64,000 bases of DNA from Oceanimonas marisflavi (GTDB taxonomy: Bacteria > Pseudomonadota > Gammaproteobacteria > Enterobacterales > Aeromonadaceae): positions 1 through 64,000 of the forward strand of contig NZ_QAGM01000015.1 in assembly GCF_003049725.1 (NCBI RefSeq). The letters are read 5' to 3'. Under the pieces are notes generated by a model that saw only the letters and a program-made list of their open reading frames with translations, ran no database searches and was not told the origin of the DNA. The position numbers and the translations under genes are program-made. Of the stretch, positions 16,412 to 25,103 are shown piece by piece (position 1 is the first letter of the stretch; every line of letters begins with the position of its first letter).

Positions 16412-17764
16412 CTACAGCACCTGGGCCGCAATCCAGCCAAACAGGATCAGCGGAATGTTGTAGTGCACAAAGGTGGGGATCACAGAATCGCGAATATGAT
16501 CGTGCTGGCCGTCCACATTCAGCCCGGCTGTGGGTCCCAGGGTGGAGTCCGATGCCGGTGAGCCGGCATCCCCCAGGGCGCCGGCGGTGCCCACCAAGGC
16601 AATGGTGGCCATAGGCGAAAAGCCAAAGCTCAGCGCCATGGGCACAAAAATGGCGGCGATAATCGGCACAGTGGAAAAGGACGAGCCAATGCCCATGGTG
16701 ATAAACAGTCCCACCAGCAGCATCATCAGCGCGGCCATGGCCGGACTGTCGCCAATCAGGGTGCTGGTGCCCGCCACCAGTTCGGGAATGGCGCCGGTGG
16801 CCTTCATCACGCCAGCAAAGCCCGAGGCGGCAATCATCACAAAGCCGATAAAGGCCATCAGCCGCATGCCCTGGGTAAACACATCATCCTGCTCCTTCCA
16901 CTTGAACAGGCCGTTAATCGACAACAGGCTGAACCCCAGCAGGCCGCCCAATACCATGGAGCCGGTCAGCACCTGCACCGTGAGCGCCCCCACCACGGCC
17001 GCCGCCAGCACGGCCAGCTGCAAGTGAGAAAGTGACGTGGCCTTGTCCTGATCGGCACCGCCCATAACCGGCTGATGATATTCCACCTGACGGTAATCCC
17101 GGGGCTTGCGGTAGCTGAAAAACACCGCCACCAACAGCCCTGCCACCATGCCCAGCGCCGGGATCAGCATGGCTTTGGGCGCCATGGCATAGCTCACCTC
17201 GAGCCCGAGCCCGGCGCCCGCCTCGTTGACGTTTTGAGTGAGAATGTCGTTCAGAAAGATGGCGCCAAAGCCCACCGGGGTGATCATGTAGGGAATGACA
17301 ATGCTGAAGGTGAGCACACAGGCAATAATGCGCCGGTCCAGCTTCATCATGTTCATCAGACCCAGCATAGGCGGGATCAGCATGGGAATAAAGGCAATAT
17401 GAATGGGCACTATGGTGTCGGCGGAAAAGCCGATCACCACCAGGGCGCCGTAAATGCCCCATTTGACGTATTTCATGCGGGTGGCGTCTTCGCCGGCGCC
17501 AATCAGCCGCAGGGTACGCGCCGCCACCAGGTCGGCAATGCCGGTGCGCGACAGCGCCACCGCAAAGGCCCCCAGGGTAGCCGAGGCCAGGGCCACCACG
17601 GCGCCGCTGCCCAGACCGCCGTTAAAGGCGGCAATAATGTCATTCACCGGCATGCCCGCATGCAGGCCGCCCACCAGGGCGGAAATCACCAGGGCAATCA
17701 CCACCGGCACCCGCAACAGGCTCAGGGCGGTCATAATCAGTACTGCCAATACAATGGTATTCAT
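16412..17764 (-). CDS. Na+/H+ antiporter-family permease, probable amino acid transporter
   Basis: A 450-residue membrane protein with roughly 11-12 hydrophobic segments. It resembles the YuiF-type branch of the Na+/H+ antiporter family (GFSADTIVPIHIAFIPMLIPP, GSSFSTVPIIAAIFVPMAL, GDAGSPASDSTLGPTAG), members of which are annotated as amino acid permeases. The start MNTIVLAVLIM at 17764 has a full GGAGGTG. It lies 68 bases after the Fe/2OG oxygenase gene on the same strand, so it probably imports or exports that enzyme's substrate or product. The transported compound is not known. Confidence 0.8.
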   Translation of the reverse strand: MNTIVLAVLIMTALSLLRVPVVIALVISALVGGLHAGMPVNDIIAAFNGGLGSGAVVALASATLGAFAVALSRTGIADLVAARTLRLIGAGEDATRMKYVKWGIYGALVVIGFSADTIVPIHIAFIPMLIPPMLGLMNMMKLDRRIIACVLTFSIVIPYMITPVGFGAIFLNDILTQNVNEAGAGLGLEVSYAMAPKAMLIPALGMVAGLLVAVFFSYRKPRDYRQVEYHQPVMGGADQDKATSLSHLQLAVLAAAVVGALTVQVLTGSMVLGGLLGFSLLSINGLFKWKEQDDVFTQGMRLMAFIGFVMIAASGFAGVMKATGAIPELVAGTSTLIGDSPAMAALMMLLVGLFITMGIGSSFSTVPIIAAIFVPMALSFGFSPMATIALVGTAGALGDAGSPASDSTLGPTAGLNVDGQHDHIRDSVIPTFVHYNIPLILFGWIAAQVL

Positions 17765-17832
17765 CGACACCTCCATGTCGTCATGCTTGCAACACAGCCC
17801 GGCACCCGGCTGGCGGGCCGGGCCGAGCCCGG

Positions 17833-18645
17833 TTACAGCCGGCCGTAAAAGGTCATGCGGGCGTTTTCCGACAGCGCCACGCCGGGCTGGTTGTTGTAGG
17901 CCAGCACCACCAGCATGCGGGTAATATCGCCCTCGGTGGGAGTGACCCGGTGCAGGGCATTGCGGCCGCGAAACAGCACCAGGGCACCGGGCTCCATGCT
18001 CAGCTGTTTGGGCGTCACCTTCCCCGCCAGCACCCGGCCAACACCGTCGTAGTTCATGTCGCCGTTGTCGGCATCGCGCAGGTTCTCCACATACTCAAAC
18101 ACGCCACCGCCGGCAGGCTTCTGGATCAGCAGGGTGGTGGCAAAGGACGAGTTGTCGAAGTGCCAGCCCAGCTCCTGGCCTTCGCTGGCGTAATGCAGGT
18201 TAATGGACGACAGCGGATCGGCGTATTCATACAGGGTCTCTTCCAGCACCTCGCCGAGAAAGTCACGAAACACTCCGGCGTTGTAGAGCGTGCGCAGGGG
18301 CGAGTCCTGCGCCACTATGTCATCGGTAATGCAGCCCTTGGACGAAGTGACGCTGGCGTTGCGCGGGTGATCCCCGGCAAAGGCCGGATCGGACTCGGAA
18401 AGATAGACGTTATGCTGCTTGGCGGTGTAGTAGGCCAGGTGCTGCTTGGCCAGGCCCTCCTGCCTGACCAGCTCTACCGCGGCCGGCTTCATGAAGCCGG
18501 TCAGCACCAGAGCGCCGGTCTGCTCCAGGGTCTGGCGGCAACGGTTGCGAAAGCCGGGGTCGTCAATGGGGCAGGCCTGCAGATCAATAATGTCACGCAA
18601 TGGGCCCAGATCATGGGCAGGGCACAACTCACTCAGGTTATTCAT
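17833..18645 (-). CDS. Fe(II)/2-oxoglutarate oxygenase of the BesD/HalD-like type, predicted hydroxylase
   Basis: A 270-residue enzyme. The iron ligands are His162 and Asp164 (GWHFDNSSF) and His232 (ALHRVTP); Arg243 is placed to hold 2-oxoglutarate. The segments YADPLSSINLHY, IQKPAGGGVFEYVENLRD and PGALVLFRGRNALHRVTPTEGD recall the amino-acid halogenase/hydroxylase family of BesD. BesD-type halogenases have Gly in place of the Asp to leave room for chloride; here Asp is present, so hydroxylation is expected. The start MNNLSELCP at 18645 follows GGAGC. Followed by a permease gene and divergent from a LysR regulator. A free amino acid is the likely substrate (inference). It is not PhnY* by motif content. 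Confidence 0.8.
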   Translation of the reverse strand: MNNLSELCPAHDLGPLRDIIDLQACPIDDPGFRNRCRQTLEQTGALVLTGFMKPAAVELVRQEGLAKQHLAYYTAKQHNVYLSESDPAFAGDHPRNASVTSSKGCITDDIVAQDSPLRTLYNAGVFRDFLGEVLEETLYEYADPLSSINLHYASEGQELGWHFDNSSFATTLLIQKPAGGGVFEYVENLRDADNGDMNYDGVGRVLAGKVTPKQLSMEPGALVLFRGRNALHRVTPTEGDITRMLVVLAYNNQPGVALSENARMTFYGRL

Positions 18646-18853
18646 TGTTATTGCTCCGGTCGGATTGGGTCTTGGGATTACTGCCCACTCACCATACAAA
18701 ACCCGGCCAATACCCAATAACGATAAAAACTTAACTCAGCATTAACATCTTTTAACTTTCCGATTACCGCTTCCGGCTTGATTCGCCGGCCGCTGGCTCG
18801 CATGATCGGCCTTGCCTTGTACGCTAGGCGCGGCATGACATGGAAGGAACACA

Positions 18854-19771
18854 ATGGAACCCAGCACTTATCGCCTGCCCAAGCTCAGCAATATCATGGC
18901 CTTTGAAACCGCGGCCAAAACCGGCAGCCTGGCCGGCGCCGCCGACATTCTGTGCCTGACCCCGGCCGCCGTCAGCCAGCAGATCCGTCAGCTGGAGGAT
19001 CACCTTGGGGTCAAGCTGTTCCTGCGCTCCAAGCACGGGGTGGAGCTGACCGAAGCCGGCACCAGTTACCTGGCCTTTACTCAGGAAGCCTTTGAAACCC
19101 TGCGCACCGGCCAGCAAAGCCTGGCCCGCTATCAGGGGGAGCAGGCACTGACCATTACCGCCCTGCCCACCCTGGCCAGCCGCTGGCTGATGCCGCGCCT
19201 GTACCAATGGATGGCGGCGCACCCGCACATTCAGTTGCGGGTGCAGGCCACCCACAGCCAGATCGATTTCGGCACCGATCCCACCGACTTTTACCTGTCC
19301 TTTGGCGACGAGCATTATGCCGCCCAGCACTGTGTGGAACTGTTTCGGGATCGGGTGATGGCGGTGTGCAGCCCGGCGCTGTTGCCCGGCGGCCGGGGAC
19401 CGGTTGCGTTTGAACAGGTCGCCGACCGCCCCATGATCCACATTGACTGGGGCCGGGACGGCCGTTTTCTGCCGGACTGGAGCGAATGGCTGCTGGCCGC
19501 CGGCCACACCGCCAGCCCGGCCCGTTCCGGACCTTCTTTTAATCTGTCGTCCATGGCCATTGATGCCGCCCTCGCCGGACAGGGCCTGCTGTTGGGTCAG
19601 CGCGCCTTTGTGCACGACGACCTCAGGCAGGGGCGTCTGGTGGCGCTGTCGACGCTGACCCTGCCCCTGAACAAGGCCTACTATCTGGTGTACCCGGAGC
19701 GGGTGCTGAAAAAGCCCGGCGCGCGCGAGCTGATGGAATGGCTGTGTGAGCAGGCCGCGCAGGAGTGCTGA
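18854..19771 (+). CDS. LysR-family regulator, GcvA-like
   Basis: A 305-residue LysR protein: N-terminal helix-turn-helix ([26 protein letters not shown], residues about 28-53), then the substrate-binding domain ([40 protein letters not shown]) of the GcvA subgroup. Start ATG at 18854 has GGAAGGA upstream. It is divergent from the oxygenase-permease pair, sharing a 208-base control region, so it probably regulates them. Confidence 0.88.
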   Translation: MEPSTYRLPKLSNIMAFETAAKTGSLAGAADILCLTPAAVSQQIRQLEDHLGVKLFLRSKHGVELTEAGTSYLAFTQEAFETLRTGQQSLARYQGEQALTITALPTLASRWLMPRLYQWMAAHPHIQLRVQATHSQIDFGTDPTDFYLSFGDEHYAAQHCVELFRDRVMAVCSPALLPGGRGPVAFEQVADRPMIHIDWGRDGRFLPDWSEWLLAAGHTASPARSGPSFNLSSMAIDAALAGQGLLLGQRAFVHDDLRQGRLVALSTLTLPLNKAYYLVYPERVLKKPGARELMEWLCEQAAQEC

Positions 19772-19792
19772 GGCCAAAAAAGACATGCAAGC

Positions 19793-19827
19793 AAAAAAGC
19801 CTCGCATTGCTGCGAGGCTTTTTTTAA
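19793..19827. terminator. Bidirectional terminator between the LysR gene and tRNA-Pro
   Basis: AAAAAAGCCTCGCA and TGCGAGGCTTTTTTT form a long stem with A and T tails. It ends the LysR transcript on plus and the tRNA transcript on minus. Confidence 0.88.
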
Positions 19828-19832
19828 GAGTC

Positions 19833-19909
<77 letters not shown>

Positions 19910-19922
19910 TTAACGGGGCGAG

Positions 19923-19951
19923 AATTTACAGAAACGCCGGCCCCCTTGCAA
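19923..19951 (-). promoter_or_regulatory. Sigma-70 promoter of tRNA-Pro
   Basis: On the minus strand TTGCAA (19946-19951) and TAAATT (19923-19928) are spaced by exactly 17 bases, followed by a GC-rich discriminator before the tRNA at 19909, as in stringently controlled stable-RNA promoters. Confidence 0.75.
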
Positions 19952-19962
19952 GCCCTTTTTCA

Positions 19963-20661
19963 TCAATTATTCGTTTTTGGGCCCAATAATCGCGTGGTCC
20001 AGTCATCCACCCGGCCGGCGGCCAAATAATCCGCCGCTTTTTTGCGCCAGCTGGCGGATAATTGTTCGGTGGCGGCCAGCTCACGCAAGCCGTCGGCATC
20101 AAAGCCGCGGTTAAACACAATATCGCCGGCGCGTGCTACCGGCATATTCGGGCAGGGCCGCTCCACCAGCTCAAGGGACGCGGTGGGCGTGACCCGGCCT
20201 TCTTCCAGCACCCGCAGCAACCAGCCGGTGCGGCCGTTGGCCTGCATCAGCACCGAGAAAAAGTCATGGCCAAAGCGGGCATTGAGCTTGTAACAGGGCG
20301 AGCGGGGTTGGCTGATCTGCACCAGGGCTTCACCCAGCCGGAACACATCGCCGATGCAAGCCTCACGCTCGGTGAGGCCACTGCCGGAAAGGTTCTCGCC
20401 AAAGGCGCCGGGTATCAGCCTCTCACTGCTGCCAGCCAGCCCCATGCCCTCAAACCACTGGCACCATACCGGGTAATGCTCTGCCGGATAGTAATGCAAC
20501 GCCCGCTCCGGCCCGCCGTGAAAGCGGGTGGAAACCTGCACGTCCCCTTCCAACCCGGTACGGCGGCAAAACAGACTGTTACCCACCGGCTTTTTATCGA
20601 TGCCGCTGTCGATGCCCGGCGCCAGCGGCCGTGCCTTTCCGGCCAACACAAGAACCTGCAT
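19963..20661 (-). CDS. MOSC-domain protein, YiiM-like
   Basis: A 232-residue MOSC-domain protein of the YiiM type. FHGGPERALHYYPAEHY, PGAFGENLSGSGL and QPRSPCYKLNARF (with the conserved MOSC cysteine) are present. YiiM-type MOSC proteins are molybdenum-cofactor enzymes that reduce N-hydroxylated compounds. The start MQVLVLAGKARP at 20661 has GGGAG upstream; the longer frame to 20796 is not supported. Divergent from the ldhA-like gene. Confidence 0.87.
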   Translation of the reverse strand: MQVLVLAGKARPLAPGIDSGIDKKPVGNSLFCRRTGLEGDVQVSTRFHGGPERALHYYPAEHYPVWCQWFEGMGLAGSSERLIPGAFGENLSGSGLTEREACIGDVFRLGEALVQISQPRSPCYKLNARFGHDFFSVLMQANGRTGWLLRVLEEGRVTPTASLELVERPCPNMPVARAGDIVFNRGFDADGLRELAATEQLSASWRKKAADYLAAGRVDDWTTRLLGPKTNN

Positions 20662-20831
20662 GCCGCTCCCTCTAAAAATACTTCCATATAAAAACACTAT
20701 TTGCCGTTCCCGGAAAGCCGGATCTGCGACAAAAGTGGCCTCAAACAGCAACCTCACCACGGCCACGGCCTTGATAATGACGCCGGTTGCACCCAATAAT
20801 CCTTAACATGCCATTCCAGCGGAGCCCATCC

Positions 20832-21821
20832 TTGAAAATTGCCTTTTTCAGCAACCGTCCCTATATGCAAACGCCCTTTAGCGAGCAAAACCGCCGGCAC
20901 GGCTTTGATATTACCTGGTTTGATGCCGGCCTGAACGCCGACACCGCAGTGCTGGGCCGGGGCTTTGACGCCGTTTGTGTGTTCGTCAACGATCATCTGG
21001 ATGCGCAGGTGATCCATACCCTGGCCGAGGGTGGTGTTAAATATATCGCCCTGCGCTGCGCAGGCTATAACAATGTCGATTTGCAGGCCGCGGCCGAGGC
21101 CGGCATGGCTGTGGTGCGGGTGCCCGCCTACTCTCCCGAGGCGGTGGCCGAGCATACCGTGGGGCTGATGCTCACCCTCAACCGCCATATTCACAAGGCC
21201 TACCAGCGCACCCGGGACGCCAACTTCTCTCTCAACGGCCTGGTGGGCTTTAACATGCACGGTAAAACCGCCGGCATTATCGGCGCCGGAAAAATCGGCC
21301 TGGCTACCCTGCGCATTCTTCGAGGGCTGGGCATGACCCTGCTGGTACATGACCCTTGTCAGGACGATGAGGTACTGGAGCTGGATGCACAATATGTGTC
21401 ACTGGATCGCCTGTTTGCCGAGTCGGACGTGATCAGCCTGCACTGTCCGCTCACCCCCGATAACCATCATCTGCTCAACCGCGCCAGCTTCGCCCGAATG
21501 AAGGACGGCGTGATGATAATCAACACCAGCCGGGGCGGCCTGCTCAACACCAGGGATGCTATTGAGGCCATCAACAGTGGCAAAATAGGTCATCTGGGGC
21601 TGGATGTGTACGAAGAGGAAGAGCATCTTTTCTTTGAAGACAAATCCTGTGAAATCATTCAGGACGACACTTTCCACTTGCTCTCCACCTACCCCAACGT
21701 CATTATCACTGGCCATCAGGCATTCTTGACAAAGGAAGCACTAAGCGAAATAGCACGGGTCACCCTCGACAACCTGCAATGCCTGGCCGATGGCCAGCCC
21801 TGCGATAACAAGATCAACTAA
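20832..21821 (+). CDS. ldhA: D-lactate dehydrogenase, LdhA-like (fermentative, NAD-dependent)
   Basis: A 329-residue D-2-hydroxyacid dehydrogenase. NAD motif GIIGAGKIGLATLRIL, catalytic Arg in LRCAGYNNVD, Glu in the LGLDVYEEEEHLFFED region and His in ITGHQAFLTKEA match LdhA. The best start is TTG at 20832 with GGAG nine bases upstream (MKIAFFSNRPY aligns with E. coli LdhA); ATG at 20808 is an alternative with no ribosome site. hslJ follows 10 bases later, as in enterobacteria where ldhA and hslJ are neighbours. Confidence 0.9.
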   Translation: MKIAFFSNRPYMQTPFSEQNRRHGFDITWFDAGLNADTAVLGRGFDAVCVFVNDHLDAQVIHTLAEGGVKYIALRCAGYNNVDLQAAAEAGMAVVRVPAYSPEAVAEHTVGLMLTLNRHIHKAYQRTRDANFSLNGLVGFNMHGKTAGIIGAGKIGLATLRILRGLGMTLLVHDPCQDDEVLELDAQYVSLDRLFAESDVISLHCPLTPDNHHLLNRASFARMKDGVMIINTSRGGLLNTRDAIEAINSGKIGHLGLDVYEEEEHLFFEDKSCEIIQDDTFHLLSTYPNVIITGHQAFLTKEALSEIARVTLDNLQCLADGQPCDNKIN

Positions 21822-21831
21822 GGAGCCTTTT

Positions 21832-22242
21832 ATGAAACTCGCCCTTGCTGCCACCACCGCCCTGCTGCTGACCGCCTGCAGCAGCGGCCTCAAGGTCACC
21901 GAATCGGATCTTCAGCATCACCACTGGAACCTAGCCGCCATCGACGGCGTGGCCGTGGGCGCCGATATTCAGTCGGATCTGGAAATTGGCGAGCACTTCT
22001 CCATTAACGGTCAGGCCGGCTGCAACCGCTTTTTTGGCAGCGCCACCCTGGAGCAGGGCATGCTCAGGGCCGAGCCTCTGGGTGTGACCCAGATGGCCTG
22101 CGCCCCCGCAGAGCAGAAGGTGGAAACCGCCGTGCTCAACACCCTGACCAAGGGCGCGGCCGTCAGCCACGACGGCAAGCAGCTGGAGCTCAAGGGCAAG
22201 CAGCATACCCTGACCTATGAACTGGCCGACTGGATGAAGTAA
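21832..22242 (+). CDS. hslJ: META-domain lipoprotein HslJ
   Basis: A 136-residue protein with a lipoprotein signal (LLLTACSS, lipid Cys at residue 15) and a META domain (HHWNLAAIDG, GQAGCNRFFGS, MACAPAEQKVE). HslJ is a heat-inducible outer-membrane lipoprotein linked to novobiocin resistance in E. coli. AAGGAG precedes ATG 21832. It lies between ldhA and trxC, and its stop overlaps the trxC start. Confidence 0.88.
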   Translation: MKLALAATTALLLTACSSGLKVTESDLQHHHWNLAAIDGVAVGADIQSDLEIGEHFSINGQAGCNRFFGSATLEQGMLRAEPLGVTQMACAPAEQKVETAVLNTLTKGAAVSHDGKQLELKGKQHTLTYELADWMK

Positions 22243-22679
22243 TGAGCGAACAGTTTCTTGTCTGCCCGGCCTGCCAGGCCCGCAACCGGGTGCCGGCCGA
22301 ACGCCTGCAACAGGGTCCAAAATGCGGCAAGTGCAAGGCGGCGCTGACCCCGGCCAGCGTACTTGAGCTGGATGGCCCCAGGCTTGACCGGTTGATTGCC
22401 AACGAAAGCCTGCCGCTCGTCATCGACTTCTGGGCGCCCTGGTGTGGCCCCTGCAAGATGATGGCGCCGGTATTTGAGGCCGCCGCCGGCGAGCACGCCG
22501 GCCGGCTGCGCCTGGCCAAGCTCAATACCGAGGCGCATCAGCAGGCGGCGGCCCGCTTTGGCATTCGCTCCATTCCCACCCTGATCGTATTTAAAAACGG
22601 CCGGGAAGTGGCCCGCCAGTCCGGCGCCCTGTCCGCCGGCCAGCTGGCGCAGTGGCTGCAGCGGCAGCTCACTCACTGA
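22242..22679 (+). CDS. trxC: Thioredoxin 2 (zinc-containing)
   Basis: A 145-residue thioredoxin. Residues 8-31 hold two CxxC pairs (CPAC, CGKC) that bind zinc, and the active site WCGPC is at 67-71 with the cis-Pro in RSIPTL. This is the TrxC layout, induced by oxidative stress in E. coli. The ATG overlaps the hslJ stop (TAATG), so the two are coupled. Confidence 0.93.
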   Translation: MSEQFLVCPACQARNRVPAERLQQGPKCGKCKAALTPASVLELDGPRLDRLIANESLPLVIDFWAPWCGPCKMMAPVFEAAAGEHAGRLRLAKLNTEAHQQAAARFGIRSIPTLIVFKNGREVARQSGALSAGQLAQWLQRQLTH

Positions 22680-22694
22680 AAGCCGGCGGCGGTG

Positions 22695-23585
22695 TCAGCC
22701 ATTGGCTCGTCCCGCCGCCTCCTCGAGCAAAAATTCACGCAATCGCATCGCCGCCTCCCCTTCTTTCAGGGCATGAGGGTACACCAGCCAGTATCCCTTT
22801 CTGGAAGGCAGAGCCGTATCAAATGGACACACCAGCCGCCCGGCAGCCAGCTCGTCTGCCAGTACCGCCACCCTTCCCAGAGCCACTCCCTGCCCTGCCG
22901 CCGTAGCCAGCAGCAAACTACCGGCATCGTCGATGATAGGGCCCTTTTCCGCATTGGTCAGGTTCAGTCCGTGCAGGGCCAGCCAGCGTTGCCAGTCATC
23001 CCGGCTGTCCTCATGCAGCAGCACGAATTCTTCCAGCTCGGCCGGATCGGTCAGCCGCCGGCCGGCCAGCAGGGCCGGGGCGCAGACCGGCTTAAGATCA
23101 CCCGACAATAACGGCTCCGCAGTCAGGCCCGGCCATTCGCCCTCTCCCCAGCGAATAGCCATGTCCGCCTCACCGCCCAACAGATCCACCACCGCCAGTG
23201 AATGATGCAGTTTCAGCTCGATATCGGCATGTTTATGCCAGAAACGCCCCAGCCGGGTGACCAGCCACTTGGTTGACAATGCCGGGGTCAACGACAGAGT
23301 CAACTGACGCGGTTGCGCCGCTCTGTGGTCATTCAGAGTACGGGCAAGGGCCGTCAATTGTGGCTCCAACTCCCGAAACAGGCGCTTTCCCTGCTCGGTC
23401 AGGCAAATCCCCCTTTTCAGCCGCCGAAAAAGGGTCGCATCGAGCCAGGTCTCCAGTTGCTTGATTTGATGCGTCACGGCTGGCGGCGTAATACACAGCT
23501 CATCGGCCGCTTTGCGAAAACTGCCATGCCGGGCACACGCCTCAAAGGCCTGCAAACATGCCATGGGAGGTAAGCGGTATTTCAT
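22695..23585 (-). CDS. LysR-family regulator of the gcvPA/PB-like operon
   Basis: A 296-residue LysR protein with helix-turn-helix KAADELCITPPAVTHQIKQLE (about residues 25-45) and a GcvA-type effector domain ending KGYWLVYPHALKEGEAAMRLREFL. The start MKYRLPPMACLQAFE at 23585 fits the family; a frame to 23666 adds 27 unlikely residues. It is divergent from the 464-residue GcvPA-like gene, with a 123-base spacer, and so is the probable activator of that operon. It is convergent with trxC. Confidence 0.87.
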   Translation of the reverse strand: MKYRLPPMACLQAFEACARHGSFRKAADELCITPPAVTHQIKQLETWLDATLFRRLKRGICLTEQGKRLFRELEPQLTALARTLNDHRAAQPRQLTLSLTPALSTKWLVTRLGRFWHKHADIELKLHHSLAVVDLLGGEADMAIRWGEGEWPGLTAEPLLSGDLKPVCAPALLAGRRLTDPAELEEFVLLHEDSRDDWQRWLALHGLNLTNAEKGPIIDDAGSLLLATAAGQGVALGRVAVLADELAAGRLVCPFDTALPSRKGYWLVYPHALKEGEAAMRLREFLLEEAAGRANG

Positions 23586-23708
23586 GGGTATGGTTAAATC
23601 CTGTTTAATCAATGGCTCAACATTAGTCAATTGAGGCCAGTCTGACATCACTCTAGGCTTAACCACAAGTTAACAATTCATCAACAAAGTGGCCAAGGAG
23701 AGAGTGTG

Positions 23709-25103
23709 ATGACCAGCAACACAGGGCAGATATATCCCTACATTCCCAATACCGCACCCGGCATACGCGAACAGATGCTCGCCGCCATCGGGGTTGAGTC
23801 GATAGAAGATCTGTTGGCCGGTATACCCGCCGAGCTGAGGTTGAACAGACCGTTAAATTTCCCTGAACCCTTTACGTCCGAATATGCCCTGAAACGTCAT
23901 GTTGACCGGCTGCTCGGCACCAACACCGGTTGCCATGAGGTGATCAGTTTCCTCGGTGGCGGCTGTTATCAGCATCATGTGCCGGCGGTGTGCGACGAAA
24001 TTAATGGCCGTTCGGAATTCCTGACCGCCTATGCCGGTGAGCCCTATGATGACCATGGTCGCTTTCAGGCCATGTTCGAGTACTGCTCCATGATGGGCGA
24101 ACTGCTCAATATGGACGTCGTCAGCGTTCCCTGCTACGACGGCTTTCAGGCCAGCGCCTCCGCCCTGAGCATGGCCAGCCGGCATACCGGTCGGCGCAAG
24201 GTGCTGCTCCCCGCCAATATCAACCCGGACAAACTGGCCATGATTCGCACCTATTGCCGGTCCAGCCTCGAGCTGGTCATGGTGCCCATGGACAGGCACA
24301 CCGGCCTGTTCGATATGGAACAGCTTAACCGTCAGCTGGATGATGACTGCGCCGCGCTCTATTTCGAGGTCCCCGCCTTTCTGGGCCAGGTAGAGGACGG
24401 TCAGCGGCTTACCCGTATGGCCCATGATGCCGGCGCTCTGGCCGTGGTTGCAGTGGATCCGTCCTCGCTCGGGGTGGTGGCACCACCGGCGGATTACGGT
24501 GCCGATCTGGTATGTGGTGATATTCAGCCCCTCGGCATTCACATGCAGTATGGCGGCGGCCACGGTGGATTCATTGCCAGCCACGATATCCCGGAGCTGG
24601 TCATGCAGTACCCTTCCCGGCTGTTTGGCATCGCCCCCACCAAAGAGCCCGGCGAATATGGCTTTGGCGATGTCGCGTTCGACCGCACTTCATTCAGCAA
24701 GCGGGAAAACGGTAACGAGTTTGTCGGTACCGCTTCCGCCCTCTGGGGCATTACCGCCGGTGTCTACCTCGCCACCATGGGTCCCAACGGCATGAGTGAG
24801 CTCGGCCAGGGCATTATGGAGCGGCTTGCCTATGCCATGGCCCGTCTGAGTGAGTTGCCCGGCGTCACCCTGCCCTTCTCTGGCCAGGCGCACTTTAAGG
24901 AATGCGTGGTCAATTTTGATGCCACCGGCAAGTCAGTGGCCGACATCAGCCATGCCCTGAGAGAGCGCGGTATTTTTGCCGGCCATGATCTGTCCTGCGA
25001 CTTTCCGGCACTGGGGCAAAGCGCCCTGTTCTGCATCACCGAAGTACACACCCAGCACGATATCGACACCCTCTGTCATGCTCTGAAGGAGATCATTGAG
25101 TAA
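23709..25103 (+). CDS. Divergent glycine dehydrogenase subunit 1 (GcvPA-like)
   Basis: A 464-residue protein of the GcvP fold, subunit 1 type, slightly longer than usual. The N-terminus (YIPNTAPGIREQMLAAIGV, DLLAGIPAELRL, FLGGGCYQHHVPAV) is clearly GcvPA. However, the segment normally written TAYTPYQPEISQG is TAYAGEPYDDHG (residues 106-117), and the usual MYDG is CYDG. AAGGAG precedes ATG 23709. Its stop overlaps the start of the subunit 2 gene. No gcvT, gcvH or lpd gene is in the window. The changed motif suggests a substrate other than glycine (inference). Confidence 0.85.
   Translation: MTSNTGQIYPYIPNTAPGIREQMLAAIGVESIEDLLAGIPAELRLNRPLNFPEPFTSEYALKRHVDRLLGTNTGCHEVISFLGGGCYQHHVPAVCDEINGRSEFLTAYAGEPYDDHGRFQAMFEYCSMMGELLNMDVVSVPCYDGFQASASALSMASRHTGRRKVLLPANINPDKLAMIRTYCRSSLELVMVPMDRHTGLFDMEQLNRQLDDDCAALYFEVPAFLGQVEDGQRLTRMAHDAGALAVVAVDPSSLGVVAPPADYGADLVCGDIQPLGIHMQYGGGHGGFIASHDIPELVMQYPSRLFGIAPTKEPGEYGFGDVAFDRTSFSKRENGNEFVGTASALWGITAGVYLATMGPNGMSELGQGIMERLAYAMARLSELPGVTLPFSGQAHFKECVVNFDATGKSVADISHALRERGIFAGHDLSCDFPALGQSALFCITEVHTQHDIDTLCHALKEIIE

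Noticed and set aside
17833-18645. Halogenase or PhnY* (2-aminoethylphosphonate dioxygenase)
   Set aside because: Asp164 completes the HxD triad, which excludes the halogenase chloride site, and the flanking motifs resemble BesD/HalD-type enzymes rather than PhnY*. No phnZ is nearby.
23586-23708. Glycine riboswitch before the GcvPA-like gene
   Set aside because: The spacer is only 123 bases and is shared with a divergent LysR gene; no tandem aptamer-like structure is visible, and the start is close to the spacer end.
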